Shown here piece after piece: positions 1 to 10,385 of a DNA stretch of 64,000 bases. The DNA lies in assembly GCF_000340215.1 (NCBI RefSeq), contig NW_006921532.1:10825764-10889763 (forward strand). The letters are read 5' to 3'. A program made the position numbers and the translations under genes. Below the pieces are notes generated by a model. It made no database searches and was not told the DNA's origin. It worked only from the letters and a program-made list of their open reading frames with translations. Origin of the DNA: Pseudocercospora fijiensis CIRAD86 (lineage: Eukaryota; Ascomycota; Dothideomycetes; Mycosphaerellales; Mycosphaerellaceae). Within the stretch, counting starts at the first letter, position 1. Every line of letters starts with the position of its first letter.

Positions 1-2
1 CC

Positions 3-3000
3 ATGGCTCCACCGCTTCGCAAACCCGCTCTAGAACCATCTCCCAATCTGAACTCAGCCTTGCAGCGTCGAAGGGCCGGCCTGAAACCCATGCCAAGTGC
101 TTCATCCTCGCTGAACATCTCCAGCATCACGTCCCTCAAGCGTAGAGTCCTTGCCAAGGACTTCTGGATGAAGGATGAAAACGCAAAAGTCTGCTTCTCG
201 TGCGGACAGAGCTTTTCTACCTTCAGACGGAAGCATCACTGCCGCACCTGCGGACAAATCTTTGATGCTAATTGCACAACACTAGTACCAGGCAGGCCCT
301 TTGCGCTTCCAGGCACCGTGCGACTATGCAACCCTTGCGAAGAGATTATCTTCGGGGATGACGACTCGACTGTCTTCTCCGACGATGATGACTATCAGCG
401 AAGCCCGATGGTGCAGAATTACGACAGCAGTCCTGCGATACAACGCTTCGACGGACCTGCTTTCAGCAGAGTCGATACTGAAGTACAGACTCCTTCCATC
501 GGTATCCCCGTCTCACGTAGAAATCGAGAAGCAAAGAGGAGATCGGCTGTAATTGAGTTCGACGCACAGCCAACACATGTGCTGGCGCGTCCGAGCTCGT
601 CGCACTCCTTGATTTCCCTGAGTAGACGTCCTCGGTCTTCCAGCCATCATCGTCGACGGCATTCTCGTCTTCAGCCGACACGTCTTGGCAGATCCAGTGT
701 CGATGCTGAGCGTGGTCCATTTCATCAGCAGCATGGAAGCGAGCATCTTGAGAAGAAGCCAACACTTCCGACTTTCCACAACGACAATGTCATTGATCCT
801 GACTTGGCTGCATTCCTTTCGGACGACGGTTCAGAGGACGAAGACCAGCCAAATATACTCTCCGCCGTCAGCGACGCGCACGCTGCCTCTCCTGGCGATC
901 GAGAAAAGCTTGGCTTCAGTAATCTCTTCTCAACGGGAATACGCAAGGGGCGATCAAGAGGCACGGATCGACGCGTTGCACCTTCGAGTGCACACGATCT
1001 TAAAGAGGAAGACAAAGGCACACCCAGGTTGAAGCGCAGCCGGAATATGAGCAATGCCTCACTGACATTCAATCGCACATCGCCAAGGCGCAGCCGCAGC
1101 AATCTACTCTTGGGGACTGCAGAAGCTGACGGACATCACGCTCAGCCCACATCACCCCTCGTCACGGCGGGATCAACGCATGCCAGGGTAATCTCAAGCT
1201 CAAGCATGCAGCATGATCAGCCGAAGGATGACCTAGAGCTTTACCCTGCCAGCTATGAACATGTGAAGAAGCTGCTCTCGCAGCTATTGAAAGATCACAA
1301 TGTGCCGAATCCACACGCATGGCAGAAGGCTTTGGTACCAATTCTGATGAGATGCACAGATGACGTAGAGCCTGATGTGCAGCAAGGCGATGACATGGAC
1401 ATCCGCCATTACGTCAAATTGAAGAAGGTGCCAGGTGGGCGTCCTGGGGATACAGCGTATGTGTCTGGCATTGTCTTCAGCAAGAATATTGCTCTGAAGA
1501 CCATGGCTCGATCCATCAGTCACCCGCGCATACTCATTCTAGGCTTCGCAATCGAGTACGCTAGGCACGAATCGCACTTCATGAGTCTGGAACCTGTGAT
1601 CGCGCAAGAACAAGAGTATCTTGCAAACATTGTCGGTCGCATTGCGAAGCTCAATCCACATGTGGTCCTAGTACAGAAGCATATATCTGGCCGGGCCCTG
1701 CACTTGCTGGAAGAGCGAGGTATCACTGTCGCATACAACATCAAGGAGTCCGTCCTGGCAGCAGTCGCCCGCGTTACCGAAACTGTCATGATCAATTCTA
1801 TCGACAAACTCACAATTGATGCATCACGATTGGGATATTGCGAAAACTTCGAAGTGAAGACGTACGTTGCTGAAGGTCATCGCAAGACATACATATACTT
1901 GTCCGGTTGTGAGCCGGATCTTGGATGTACAGTTGTACTGAGAGGCGGCGACACTAAGACCTTGCGCATCATCAAGCGCATTGCGGAATTCATGTGTTAC
2001 GTGGCCTACAATCTCAAGCTGGAAAACTACCTGCTCCGAGACTCTTTTGTGTCGGTACCGGCCACAGCACACAGCCAGATCGAGGCCCATGACAATCCTA
2101 TCAATGGCATTGCAAACCCAGACAACAAGCAAGAGACTATCAATCAAACCCTTGCTAAGGAAATCGAAGGCGGCAGCGACCATGTTTTCAAGTACGATGA
2201 ATACGAGAAGAAGACACGGCAGCGGATTCTGTCGGCTTCGCCGTTTGTCATCTTCATGCAGCCCTACATTTTGACGCAATTACGAGATCTAGAGCGAAGA
2301 CTGACTACCTACAAAATCCTTCGAGACACCTACGCTGCCGCCGATGAACAGGGCGAAGACCAACCAGAGAGCAATATCAGCGAACACTTCAGCTTGGTTC
2401 GACCCGACATGGTGAATGCACCCGCCTCTAAGGACTTCCCAAAAGCTGTTCGCGAATATTTGCATGCAGTGCACGAGGCTCAGCTCGAGAAAGCAGAACA
2501 CATGTTTGAGACACAGGAGCGCCAGTGGCAATCATTTCTCGATGGCAAGCTTGATCCATTCGATCCATTTTCACACCAAAAAATTATGGTCTTGTACTCG
2601 ATCGTTAGCAGTATCACGTCCGCGCCATGCTCTGGCCCAGGACTTCTTGGCATAGGTTTCTATGCGTCGTTCCAGAAGACTGAACCGAACCATGACGAAG
2701 ATATCACGTTGGGCCAGTATATCGAGGACCTCACCTATGGCGCAAGTACTACTTGTCATGAGTGTGGTAAGAAGATGCTGGATCACCATAGACAGTACGT
2801 CCATGGCTACGGACAGCTAACCGTCAGTTTGTCGCGCCAGCCTGCAAAGATGCAGGGCTATGATTCGATCATCCTCATGTGGTCGACGTGCAGGCTCTGT
2901 CGTCAAGAGACGACAGTGACGCAAATGAGCGACCACACCTGGAAGTACAGCTTCGCCAAGTATCTGGAGCTCAGTTTCTGGAGCTCGAAGCTGCATCCGC

Positions 3001-6000
3001 GCGCCGGTCTGTGCAAGCACGATATTCACAGGGACTTTGTGCGTTGTTTTGGGCTGAAAGACATAGTCATTCGCCTGCAATACGATCCAGTCGACATCTA
3101 TGACGTTGTCGTTCCGCGAGAACGTGTGACTTGGAAAGTTGAGGCTGACCTCACAGTCAAGAATGAGCAATTCACCCACTTTGAACAGCGGCTCGAGGCA
3201 TTCACAAACAGCGTCAGGCGGCGTCTTGAGACCATCAACGTGGACACCCTCGATGAGAAGACCGCTGCCGAAGCCCACGCGTTGGTTGATCATCTAAAGT
3301 CTGTGGCAGAGCAGGATCATGCCGATCTTCTGCACAAGCTGCAGGTCAAGTATGCCACCAGCCGGTATTATGAGCTGACTCCGCTCAATCGAGCGCTTCG
3401 TTTCATGGACGAAAAAGCAATCTGGTGGGATGCCGAGTTTGAGAAATTTGAGAAGAATTACTTCCCCTCGGAAGGTGACATTCGCAAACTCGCTGCCCAG
3501 CAGCTTGAACAAATGTTCAAGTCGCAACCGCCCGCCGTCAGCGTTGCAGGGAGCGAAGTTGGCTCTGACACCGAGGACGGGACAGAAGTGCGTAAGAGAC
3601 CTGGAGCCTCAAGGCAAGCAACACAGGATGAGCTGCTGAAAGAGAAGGCCCAAGACGTCATGTACTCTGTTGTGGAGGAGCATAAGGCTGCAGAAAACGA
3701 GAAGCTGGAGCCAGTCATTAGCAACGACTCCGAAATGACGCTTGATGCTCAGCTGACACGAGTGCCAACGCCCAGAAAGGAGCTGGAAGAAGTGGTGGAA
3801 AGAGAGGATGTTAAGCACTTGGATCTCGCGATACCAGCGCAGGCTTCTCCCCCAAGTGCTGCAAACACGGATGAGAACCTAAACTCCTCTTCTCTGGCTG
3901 ACACTGCCGACCACGATGCTGGTGATCGGGAAGAGCCATTCGCCACACAGCCGAAGCCTCTTAGCTCGGGTTTGCTCGAAAGAATCGAGGCGATACGAAG
4001 CACCCGTGCTGCTGGCGGTCCCGATATTTCTGACAACGAGTCGAAGATCCCGCGACTATCTGATCTGCAAAAGACAGATGGGCAGCGGAGGAGGGACGCG
4101 AGCCCACGTCCAGTAGCGCCGGCACTACTACGCGCCACCTCTTCACCTGGCCATCCAGCCCACGCCCTCCGCAATGGCGAGGAATTGAGCGCGGATCATA
4201 GCAATGATGCTGTGGCAAAGAACCAGAGCCATTTGCAGGCCCCAGGTCACGACAAGCCATCGTTAGAGCACCGAATTTCCGATCGCATTGGTATGGGACG
4301 GCTCGCCACAAAAGTGGGCAAAGTTGCTCCTTCCCTCATCCCCCGCAGCATACCATTCAAAGACCACGGCGAGAGTCACAAGATTTCGTCGACTGTCTCT
4401 GCCTTGGCCAAGCATTTCGACCAAATGTCGCGTGAATTCGAGGAAGCACGAAAGAAAGAACGCAGACAACGAGATATGAGAAGTCGTCACAATCGTGCAA
4501 ATCCACTTGCGAGCTCGATGCCTGTTGTAGAGATCTACTCGAACGCAGCCGACGCTGTTGGCGAAAAGAAGCAAGAAGAAAAACTAGACCAACGGGCCAG
4601 AAGTAGAGTTGAGGCAGAAGTTGCAAGAAACCAGCCAGAGGACGTACCTCTTGTCGACAGCGATCAAAAGTCATTTATATCGGGGAAAAATCCGCCAATG
4701 GATGAGGAATCTGGAGCAGCGCCCGGCGCGGATAACGTTCCTGGCGAGCTGACAGATGCAACAGATGCGGAAGCCAGCGACACGGACCACGAGCGCACAC
4801 CAGGTCGTAAAAGAGATGTGTTAGATCCGAACAACGGCCCTGTGACGAGCAGTCATGATTTGCTGGAGCTCGGATCTGAGCTCACCATACCGGAGCATAG
4901 GAAAAATGTCTGGTTTAAATACTTGGCCGAATTCTGGAGCAAGCGATCCGCATCTGGTTGGGCCAGCCTGGAGTATCCACTACATCCTACCGAGCACGTC
5001 TTTGAGGACTCCGACATTATTGTGCGCGAAGATGAACCATCTAGTGTCATCGCGCTAAGCTTAGCATGCGCAGACTATCGAGCCAAGGAGGCACAGTTCC
5101 GCAATAAGCCGAGTCGACAGCCGTTCTCGAAGCATAGCCATGGTCACGAGCACATGCGATATAAACACGGACACCAGCACACCGCATCTCATTCAAGTGC
5201 AGGCCCACTAACGGATGAAGAGATTCTCAGTACAGATATTGAAGCCAGCTTGCTTAGTGATACTGGAACACATATGAAGTACTCTTTTACCCATGGAGCT
5301 GTCAAAGCGAATTGCAAGATCTTCTACGCGGAATCTTTTGATGCGCTCAGACGCAAATGTGGTGTGGCGGACCGGTTCATGGAAAGCATGTCTCGATGCC
5401 TCAAGTTCGACTCTAAAGGCGGCAAGACCAAATCGCTCTTCCTCCGCACTCTGGACAACAGGTTCATCATCAAATCCCTGCAGGAGGTCGAGCTGAAAGC
5501 TTTCACCAAGTTTGCGCCTGACTACTTCAACTTCATGTCCTACACCCTCTTTCATGGTGTGCCGTCTGTCATCGCTAAAATGTTTGGACTCTTCCAAGTC
5601 AACATCCGCAATCCAGCCACAGGCGTCGATTTCAGCTACTATCTCCTAGTCATGGAAAATCTCTTCTACGAACGCAACCCCGACCGTCGGTTCGATCTCA
5701 AAGGTTCCATGCGAAATCGCAAAATCGAATCAACAGGCCAAGCCGACGAAGTCCTGCTCGACGAAAACCTCGTGGAAACAATCTTCGAATCGCCACTCTT
5801 TGTCCGCGAGCATTCTCGTAAGCTCCTCCAAGCTTCAGTTTTTAACGACACACTGTGGCTCTGTAAACAAAACGTCATGGACTACTCCCTAATGGCAGGC
5901 TTCGACGACGCGAGGAAAGAGCTAGTCGTGGGGATCATCGATTGCATCAGAACATATACTTGGGACAAGAAGTTAGAATCTTGGATCAAAGATCGAGGCA

Positions 6001-6230
6001 AGAACAAACCTACCATTACTTCTCCGAAGGATTATCGAAATCGGTTTCGGGTCAGTATGATGCAGTATGTCCTCCAGGCACCGAACTGTTGGCATCAGTT
6101 TCAGGCACAGTTGGGCATGCCCAAGATGTTGCCGGAGGAGAGTGGGTCTACTACTGCTGCTACTGGGAGTGGGACTTTAGGTGCGAAGGAGGGGGAGGAG
6201 AATGCGGAGGCCAGTGCGAATGTTTCGTGA
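3..6230 (+). CDS. FAB1: 1-phosphatidylinositol-3-phosphate 5-kinase (Fab1/PIKfyve)
   Basis: This is the lipid kinase that makes PtdIns(3,5)P2 on vacuolar and endosomal membranes. The 2075-residue single-exon frame has the full Fab1 order. A FYVE zinc finger lies at about residues 53-115, with FWMKD, the RKHHCR motif and paired CxxC cysteines. A GroEL/TCP-1-like domain starts near residue 477 (GGRPGDTAYVSGIVFSKN). A C-terminal PIP-kinase core runs from about residue 1757 to 2020, with the IIDCIRTYTWDKK motif near its end. Long low-complexity acidic/Ser-rich linkers separate the domains. The ATG sits two bases from the window edge and the protein is somewhat short for a fungal Fab1, so the real start may lie upstream. 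The stop is TGA at 6228-6230. Identity is secure; only the N-terminus is open. Confidence 0.95.
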   Translation: MAPPLRKPALEPSPNLNSALQRRRAGLKPMPSASSSLNISSITSLKRRVLAKDFWMKDENAKVCFSCGQSFSTFRRKHHCRTCGQIFDANCTTLVPGRPFALPGTVRLCNPCEEIIFGDDDSTVFSDDDDYQRSPMVQNYDSSPAIQRFDGPAFSRVDTEVQTPSIGIPVSRRNREAKRRSAVIEFDAQPTHVLARPSSSHSLISLSRRPRSSSHHRRRHSRLQPTRLGRSSVDAERGPFHQQHGSEHLEKKPTLPTFHNDNVIDPDLAAFLSDDGSEDEDQPNILSAVSDAHAASPGDREKLGFSNLFSTGIRKGRSRGTDRRVAPSSAHDLKEEDKGTPRLKRSRNMSNASLTFNRTSPRRSRSNLLLGTAEADGHHAQPTSPLVTAGSTHARVISSSSMQHDQPKDDLELYPASYEHVKKLLSQLLKDHNVPNPHAWQKALVPILMRCTDDVEPDVQQGDDMDIRHYVKLKKVPGGRPGDTAYVSGIVFSKNIALKTMARSISHPRILILGFAIEYARHESHFMSLEPVIAQEQEYLANIVGRIAKLNPHVVLVQKHISGRALHLLEERGITVAYNIKESVLAAVARVTETVMINSIDKLTIDASRLGYCENFEVKTYVAEGHRKTYIYLSGCEPDLGCTVVLRGGDTKTLRIIKRIAEFMCYVAYNLKLENYLLRDSFVSVPATAHSQIEAHDNPINGIANPDNKQETINQTLAKEIEGGSDHVFKYDEYEKKTRQRILSASPFVIFMQPYILTQLRDLERRLTTYKILRDTYAAADEQGEDQPESNISEHFSLVRPDMVNAPASKDFPKAVREYLHAVHEAQLEKAEHMFETQERQWQSFLDGKLDPFDPFSHQKIMVLYSIVSSITSAPCSGPGLLGIGFYASFQKTEPNHDEDITLGQYIEDLTYGASTTCHECGKKMLDHHRQYVHGYGQLTVSLSRQPAKMQGYDSIILMWSTCRLCRQETTVTQMSDHTWKYSFAKYLELSFWSSKLHPRAGLCKHDIHRDFVRCFGLKDIVIRLQYDPVDIYDVVVPRERVTWKVEADLTVKNEQFTHFEQRLEAFTNSVRRRLETINVDTLDEKTAAEAHALVDHLKSVAEQDHADLLHKLQVKYATSRYYELTPLNRALRFMDEKAIWWDAEFEKFEKNYFPSEGDIRKLAAQQLEQMFKSQPPAVSVAGSEVGSDTEDGTEVRKRPGASRQATQDELLKEKAQDVMYSVVEEHKAAENEKLEPVISNDSEMTLDAQLTRVPTPRKELEEVVEREDVKHLDLAIPAQASPPSAANTDENLNSSSLADTADHDAGDREEPFATQPKPLSSGLLERIEAIRSTRAAGGPDISDNESKIPRLSDLQKTDGQRRRDASPRPVAPALLRATSSPGHPAHALRNGEELSADHSNDAVAKNQSHLQAPGHDKPSLEHRISDRIGMGRLATKVGKVAPSLIPRSIPFKDHGESHKISSTVSALAKHFDQMSREFEEARKKERRQRDMRSRHNRANPLASSMPVVEIYSNAADAVGEKKQEEKLDQRARSRVEAEVARNQPEDVPLVDSDQKSFISGKNPPMDEESGAAPGADNVPGELTDATDAEASDTDHERTPGRKRDVLDPNNGPVTSSHDLLELGSELTIPEHRKNVWFKYLAEFWSKRSASGWASLEYPLHPTEHVFEDSDIIVREDEPSSVIALSLACADYRAKEAQFRNKPSRQPFSKHSHGHEHMRYKHGHQHTASHSSAGPLTDEEILSTDIEASLLSDTGTHMKYSFTHGAVKANCKIFYAESFDALRRKCGVADRFMESMSRCLKFDSKGGKTKSLFLRTLDNRFIIKSLQEVELKAFTKFAPDYFNFMSYTLFHGVPSVIAKMFGLFQVNIRNPATGVDFSYYLLVMENLFYERNPDRRFDLKGSMRNRKIESTGQADEVLLDENLVETIFESPLFVREHSRKLLQASVFNDTLWLCKQNVMDYSLMAGFDDARKELVVGIIDCIRTYTWDKKLESWIKDRGKNKPTITSPKDYRNRFRVSMMQYVLQAPNCWHQFQAQLGMPKMLPEESGSTTAATGSGTLGAKEGEENAEASANVS

Positions 6231-6494
6231 AAATGGAAAAGAGGTGGTGACTCATGAGATTATGATATGATACGACAGATTGGACGGCCGCTGAGAGGAG
6301 GCGTGTGTTGAGGCATTGGCTAAGGGAGGTTTCTTTTGGCAATTAGCGTGGCGTTTTGGGTAGCTTTGAGGTTAGCATGACGACCTTTATTCAATCAAGA
6401 GCATGGTTTCAATGAATATGATGAGCTTTCACATACTGGCCGCTGGGCATGGGGCCTGTATTGGCACGTGCTGCAGCGGCCTGTGATCCCCCAA

Positions 6495-7349
6495 TCAGTG
6501 CCTGTTGTTATCATTCACCAACCGTGAGGCCGATGCATAGATTGCAACGTGCAAGGGAGCCTCGTTCGACAACAGCTGGGCTACTAGCCTACTCATCATC
6601 GAGTCGTCGCAGGTGTTGAGCGTCAGGTAGCCGTCGCATTTGACGAGCGCGAATCTGAACAAGAAATCCACCTGTAGCTTTCTTGATGGTGTGCGTGTCC
6701 AAATCTCACGAGTTTCAAAGACTGCTTGCACAGCGCGGGTGAGATTGGAATGTATCGCATCGATTTTCGTTTGACAAGCCTCGAGGTTGAAAACGCATTC
6801 TGCTTTTCCTTCTTTATACTGTCCCAAACGACTTTGCTGTTCTCCGATCGTGTTCTGCAGATCAGGTTAGCATACTGCCACAGTAGGCTAGCGATTTGCA
6901 TACCAGCATTAGTGGCGTCTCCAAAAGTATTCGCTTCAATGTCGAGGTAGCCGTGCCAGCTTCGCATGCGATACAACAAGAATCAGCGGTATTCTGAGCT
7001 TGGTCGAGATTTGAGACAGATGCTGGCGCGGACTCCAGGGCGAGAATTATCTTCAGGTCAGAAGATCCGACTTCTCTGCGTCGTGAGCGCGATGGGAGAC
7101 TCACCGTTGACGTCCGTGCTTCGTGGTCTGTGGCCATACGACAGCACGCAGCCATCCATCCGGTCCGAGAACACAGGCGCCATACTTATCTTGCAGTCGT
7201 GGATGCCGCCGAATTGCGAGCGCGAGCTTGTCCGGCTGATCGCAGATTTTTGTGACTTGATCGAAATCTCCTCGTACGGCCAGATCGACAAGTTTGGGTA
7301 TCTTGCGCAACTTGCGCTCTGTCGCTTCTTCCACAGCATCGTCGGCCAT
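6495..7349 (-). CDS. Uncharacterised spliced gene, about 238 aa
   Basis: I do not recognise this family. A coherent model is three exons in phase 0: 7349-7140, 7050-6904 and 6854-6495. The 49-nt intron 6855-6903 is strong (GTATGC donor, GCTAAC branch point, CAG acceptor). The other intron (7051-7139, GTATGG donor, AAG acceptor) is the best frame-compatible choice but less certain; the more attractive GTGAGT donor at 7104 leads to stops or to a 29-nt intron. The start at 7349 has a good context (ACAATGGCC), but the frame stays open upstream to 7556, so a longer N-terminus is possible. The first exon is rich in charged helix-forming residues (EEATERKLRKIPKLVDLAV), and the last contains LVAQLLSNEAPLHVAIYASA. 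No signal peptide or clear catalytic motif is visible. Confidence 0.45.
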
Positions 7350-7799
7350 TGTCTCACCCTTGGCCCGGGCGACAGGATATGGAAGTGTGATCGAGAGATC
7401 ATCCCCCTCAAGTTCAGTTGGCGTCGGCGCAGAAGCATGAGTTCTCCGGGATGCTGCACCGGCTACAAAAGCACGGTATGGGAATGGGTGACCATTCGTT
7501 CGTTGCCGTGCCACAGGCTGCAGCTTTGTTGAAGCTCCCCTCAGACCGCATAGCAAACTTCAATGAAGGCTCAAACGCGCCTCCGACTGACTGAACAATA
7601 GCCCCAGTGTCTGACCATCGTGTCAAAGATTTCAAGAAGGCTCATGTCTGCTCTGAGGCATGAGCACATCTTTAAAAATCGCTGCCACTTCCGCGACGCC
7701 TTGGATACGTTTGCCGAATCGAATGGAAGGGCGCTGTTTGCTGCATCAAGTGATTTGCCGTTTCATCGCATCTGCATGTGCATGCGCCACACACACGCT

Positions 7800-7959
7800 T
7801 CACTTCACTTCACTTTACTTTCCCCGGCCATCCACAATATTGCACACTTCACTTTATATACCTTCACATGCCATCATTCTTTCACCCCAAGCCCTTCTTC
7901 GCCTCCTCATATCAACACCGCAACGTCGCAAACTTCTACACCACTAAGACTTCACCAAA
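7800..7959 (+). promoter_or_regulatory. CT-rich promoter with TATA box
   Basis: The sequence upstream of the small Cys-rich gene is pyrimidine-rich with repeated CACTT/CTTCA units. It contains a TATA-like TTTATATA at 7853-7860, about 100 bp before the ATG, and the start context is CACCAAAATG. CT-rich blocks near transcription starts are common in filamentous fungi. The rest of the 7350-7800 interval shows no convincing gene apart from possible upstream coding for the minus-strand neighbour. Confidence 0.5.
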
Positions 7960-8380
7960 ATGTGCGGGCCCCTCGTCGTCACCTGCTTCGAGCAGAGCCC
8001 CTACGAGCGTGAGGGCCAAGGTATCAGCCACCACTACATCACACTGCCTGAACTGGAAGTCCCCTGCATGAGACCAGGTTCTGAAGGCTGCAAGAAGAAA
8101 AGCTGTCCTCTCGTGGATTTCCAAAACCCGCCGACGGCGTGTGCAGGTGGGTCGTGTCGCGGCGAATGTGTGATCTTGATGCTGATGAGTGATAGCTGTT
8201 GTGCACGGCTTGAACCCGAGGGGACAAGCAGGTGCTGATCTCTGCTGCCAGACGCTGCGGAAGTATGGCACTGCGTTGCACAAGTTCAATTTTGGGGGAG
8301 AGAAGGGAAAATCGTGGTTGCGGACGTGGTTGGAAGGTTTGGTTCGTGGGTCGAAACGGAATGAGATTGTCACATCTTAA
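7960..8380 (+). CDS. Small cysteine-rich protein of unknown function, 123 aa
   Basis: Two exons, 7960-8146 and 8196-8380, are joined across a 49-nt intron with donor GTGGGT, a GCTGAT branch point and a TAG acceptor. Splicing fuses two otherwise separate open frames into 123 residues ending ...RGSKRNEIVTS. The first exon has several Cys residues, including CMRPGSEGCKKKSC, and the second begins AVVHGLNPRG and contains a CC pair. The start has a good fungal context and an upstream TATA. There is no signal peptide, so an intracellular role is likely. The C-terminal half is basic and Trp-containing. I do not recognise the family. The splice model is well supported because the unspliced frame ends soon after the donor, while the downstream frame is open to a natural stop. 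Confidence 0.6.
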
Positions 8381-8592
8381 GGAAGAAGAGCACCCATGAA
8401 CGCGAGCAGAGGTCGATGGGGCGAGGAAGAGAGGCTTGGGATAGCTTCTAGCATGAGGCCGAGCAGAAAGACGTGTGTCTGTACCTCCAGCGCTTTGGAG
8501 TTGGAGACCGAGACCATGCACGGAAGGTACTGAGCTCAAAAAAGTCATTTGGTAGTTGTTAAGCTGGAAATCAAGAAGCCCGAACGCGAAAT

Positions 8593-9480
8593 TCATCCGA
8601 TAGCCTTGCCCTTGCCCTTTCCTTCATAGGCTTGAGCAGGGACTTCTTCTTCATCGTCATCGTCAGAGCTGTCTTCGTCCTCGTCATCCCAGCCGAAAAA
8701 TGTCCTTCCCTCGCCTTTGCTAGACGCCTCGGGCTTCACTTCCACATCTGAGCCCGAGCTCTCCTCCTCGTCCTCATCCTCACTATCTCCACCATCTTGC
8801 TCCATAGAACTTTCCGACCCAGTCCTTTCAAGCAAGCCTTCTCTCATGGCCTTTATGACAGCCTGCCTGGTCTTCTCCTCAGCTTCCTCCTTTTGCTCCA
8901 CATACTCAGCATCAAGCCTTCCTTTATTCGCACCACCTTTCCCACTCTTGATCTCCTCTGCCCGTCTCTCCGCAGCTTCAACAACCTCTTGCCATCGCTT
9001 CTTCCTCTCTTCTTTCTCCTTCCTCTCCATCTCAGGCTTGATGGCGAGATAGTCAGCCAGACGCTTCGCCTCATCCACAGTGCGCAGGCGACGTCCATCC
9101 AGGTTGCGGTTCGAGCCATTTGGGTTTGTGTTGTTATTCTTGTTCTTCCGGCTGCTCATACGGCCACCAGCGGCACGAAGTTGCGAGCCAAACCCACCCT
9201 TACCACCACATAGTCGGCGCGAGAGGCGGAGAGACAGAATGGAGTCGTTTGGAGAGTTCAGCAGGGAAGTGATTGGTGCCGAATCGCCGCGCAATAGCTG
9301 CTTGTTGGAGACAGTTGTGAGTAGGAGTCGGTCATCCTGGACGGGCAACCGAGCAAATATGCTGCTGTAGACATCGCGGATTGGGGTTGATGCCCTTGTG
9401 GGGAGTGAGAGAGTGCGTGGTAGGTCCAGTCCAGCGAAGGTCGCCAGGAGAATGTTGATAGTTGCCTCAGGCTGGGCCAT
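8593..9480 (-). CDS. SDE2: Sde2-like splicing/genome-maintenance factor with N-terminal ubiquitin fold
   Basis: The protein has 295 residues if it starts at the Met at 9480 (MAQPEATINILLATF). The open frame continues upstream to 9720 but that part looks non-coding. The N-terminal 90 residues form a ubiquitin-like domain ending in the hallmark LCGGKGGFGSQLRAAGGRM. In the Sde2 family, cleavage after the GG pair releases an activated form that starts with Lys, joins the spliceosome and promotes excision of particular introns. A basic helical region (DEAKRLADYLAIKPEMERKEKEERKKR) follows, then a strongly acidic Ser/Asp/Glu tail ending KGKGKAIG. Length and order match the fungal family. It is divergently arranged with RPS10, 284 bp apart, so they probably share a promoter region. 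Confidence 0.9.
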   Translation of the reverse strand: MAQPEATINILLATFAGLDLPRTLSLPTRASTPIRDVYSSIFARLPVQDDRLLLTTVSNKQLLRGDSAPITSLLNSPNDSILSLRLSRRLCGGKGGFGSQLRAAGGRMSSRKNKNNNTNPNGSNRNLDGRRLRTVDEAKRLADYLAIKPEMERKEKEERKKRWQEVVEAAERRAEEIKSGKGGANKGRLDAEYVEQKEEAEEKTRQAVIKAMREGLLERTGSESSMEQDGGDSEDEDEEESSGSDVEVKPEASSKGEGRTFFGWDDEDEDSSDDDDEEEVPAQAYEGKGKGKAIG

Positions 9481-9764
9481 ATCGAGTGCTTTTAGTGCAG
9501 CCTTGAGAAAATGATTGTCGCGGTCGAGGTGTGCAATCGTCAAGAATTGCCGGTATTGATTGTAATCACAAGCACCGACTGAGGGCGTGAACGAGAAGTA
9601 GACGACGGCGACGGCGAACATGACTCGAGTGCCAAGCCCATCGGCGGTTCGGCCTCCAATGTTCCGACACACACAAATCTCCAATTGAACTTCTGCCGCA
9701 GACGCCCACAGCATCGACAAGCCAGGAACATCATCTGCTCAACACCCAGCGCAATACCGCCAAG
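9481..9764. promoter_or_regulatory. Shared intergenic promoter region of SDE2 and RPS10
   Basis: These 284 bp separate the two divergent start codons. No single clear TATA box is visible for either gene. The last bases before the RPS10 start (ATACCGCCAAG) presumably form its short 5' leader. Confidence 0.45.
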
Positions 9765-10385
9765 ATGTATGATATATCTGACTGCGCGATTCAAGTACTA
9801 CATTCTGACATTATCTTCGCAGGCTGATCCCAAAGGCCGACCGCAAGAAGATCCACGAGTACCTCTTCCGTGAGGGTGTGCTCGTTGCGAAGAAGGACTT
9901 CAACCAGCCAAAGCACGGCGAGATTGACACCAAGAACCTCTACGTGTGTCTTGATCACATCTGTATTGTCTTTGCAGCAACTAACGTTCTCCCCTCAGGT
10001 CATCAAGGCTTGCCAGTCCCTCACCTCCCGCGGATACCTCAAGACCCAGTTCTCCTGGCAATGGTACTACTACACCCTCACCCCAGAGGGTCTCGACTAC
10101 CTCCGCGAGTGGCTCCATCTCCCAGCTGAGATCGTCCCACAGACCCACGTCAAGCAGCAGCGCAGCCACGCTCCTCCACGCGGTATGATGGGTGGTGATG
10201 ACCGTGAGCGCCGTGGCGGTGGCCGTGGCGGCCCACGTGGTGATCGTGAGGGTGGATACCGTCGTCGCGAGTACGGTGACCGCGAGAACAAGGAGGGAGG
10301 TGCTCCAGGCAGCTTCAACCCAGAGTTCCGTGGCGGTTTCGGTCGTGGTCGTGGCCGCGGCGACGCTCCACCAGCTTCGTCCTAG
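9765..10385 (+). CDS. RPS10: 40S ribosomal protein eS10
   Basis: Three exons give the canonical eS10 start [19 protein letters not shown], followed by the conserved [11 protein letters not shown] and [25 protein letters not shown] blocks and an RGG/Arg-rich tail. Exon 1 contributes only the A and T of the start codon (9765-9766). Intron 1 is 9767-9822 (GTATGA donor, CTGAC branch point, GCAG acceptor) and supplies the G at 9823. Exon 2 is 9823-9943. Intron 2 is 9944-9998 (CTAAC branch point). Exon 3 runs to TAG at 10383-10385. Without intron 1 removal the same ATG opens only a 20-codon reading frame. The frame stays open for 38 further codons after the TAG. eS10 sits on the 40S head near the mRNA entry/beak region. 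Identity is certain. Confidence 0.95.

Noticed and set aside
7051..7104. 54-nt intron with the GTGAGT donor in the unknown minus-strand gene
   Set aside because: The donor is excellent, but joining to the AAG acceptor gives an immediate stop; the frame-compatible acceptor would make a 29-nt intron, too short for this genome.
8717..9213. Ser/Leu-rich plus-strand frames opposite SDE2
   Set aside because: They are antisense shadows of the acidic and basic low-complexity regions of SDE2.
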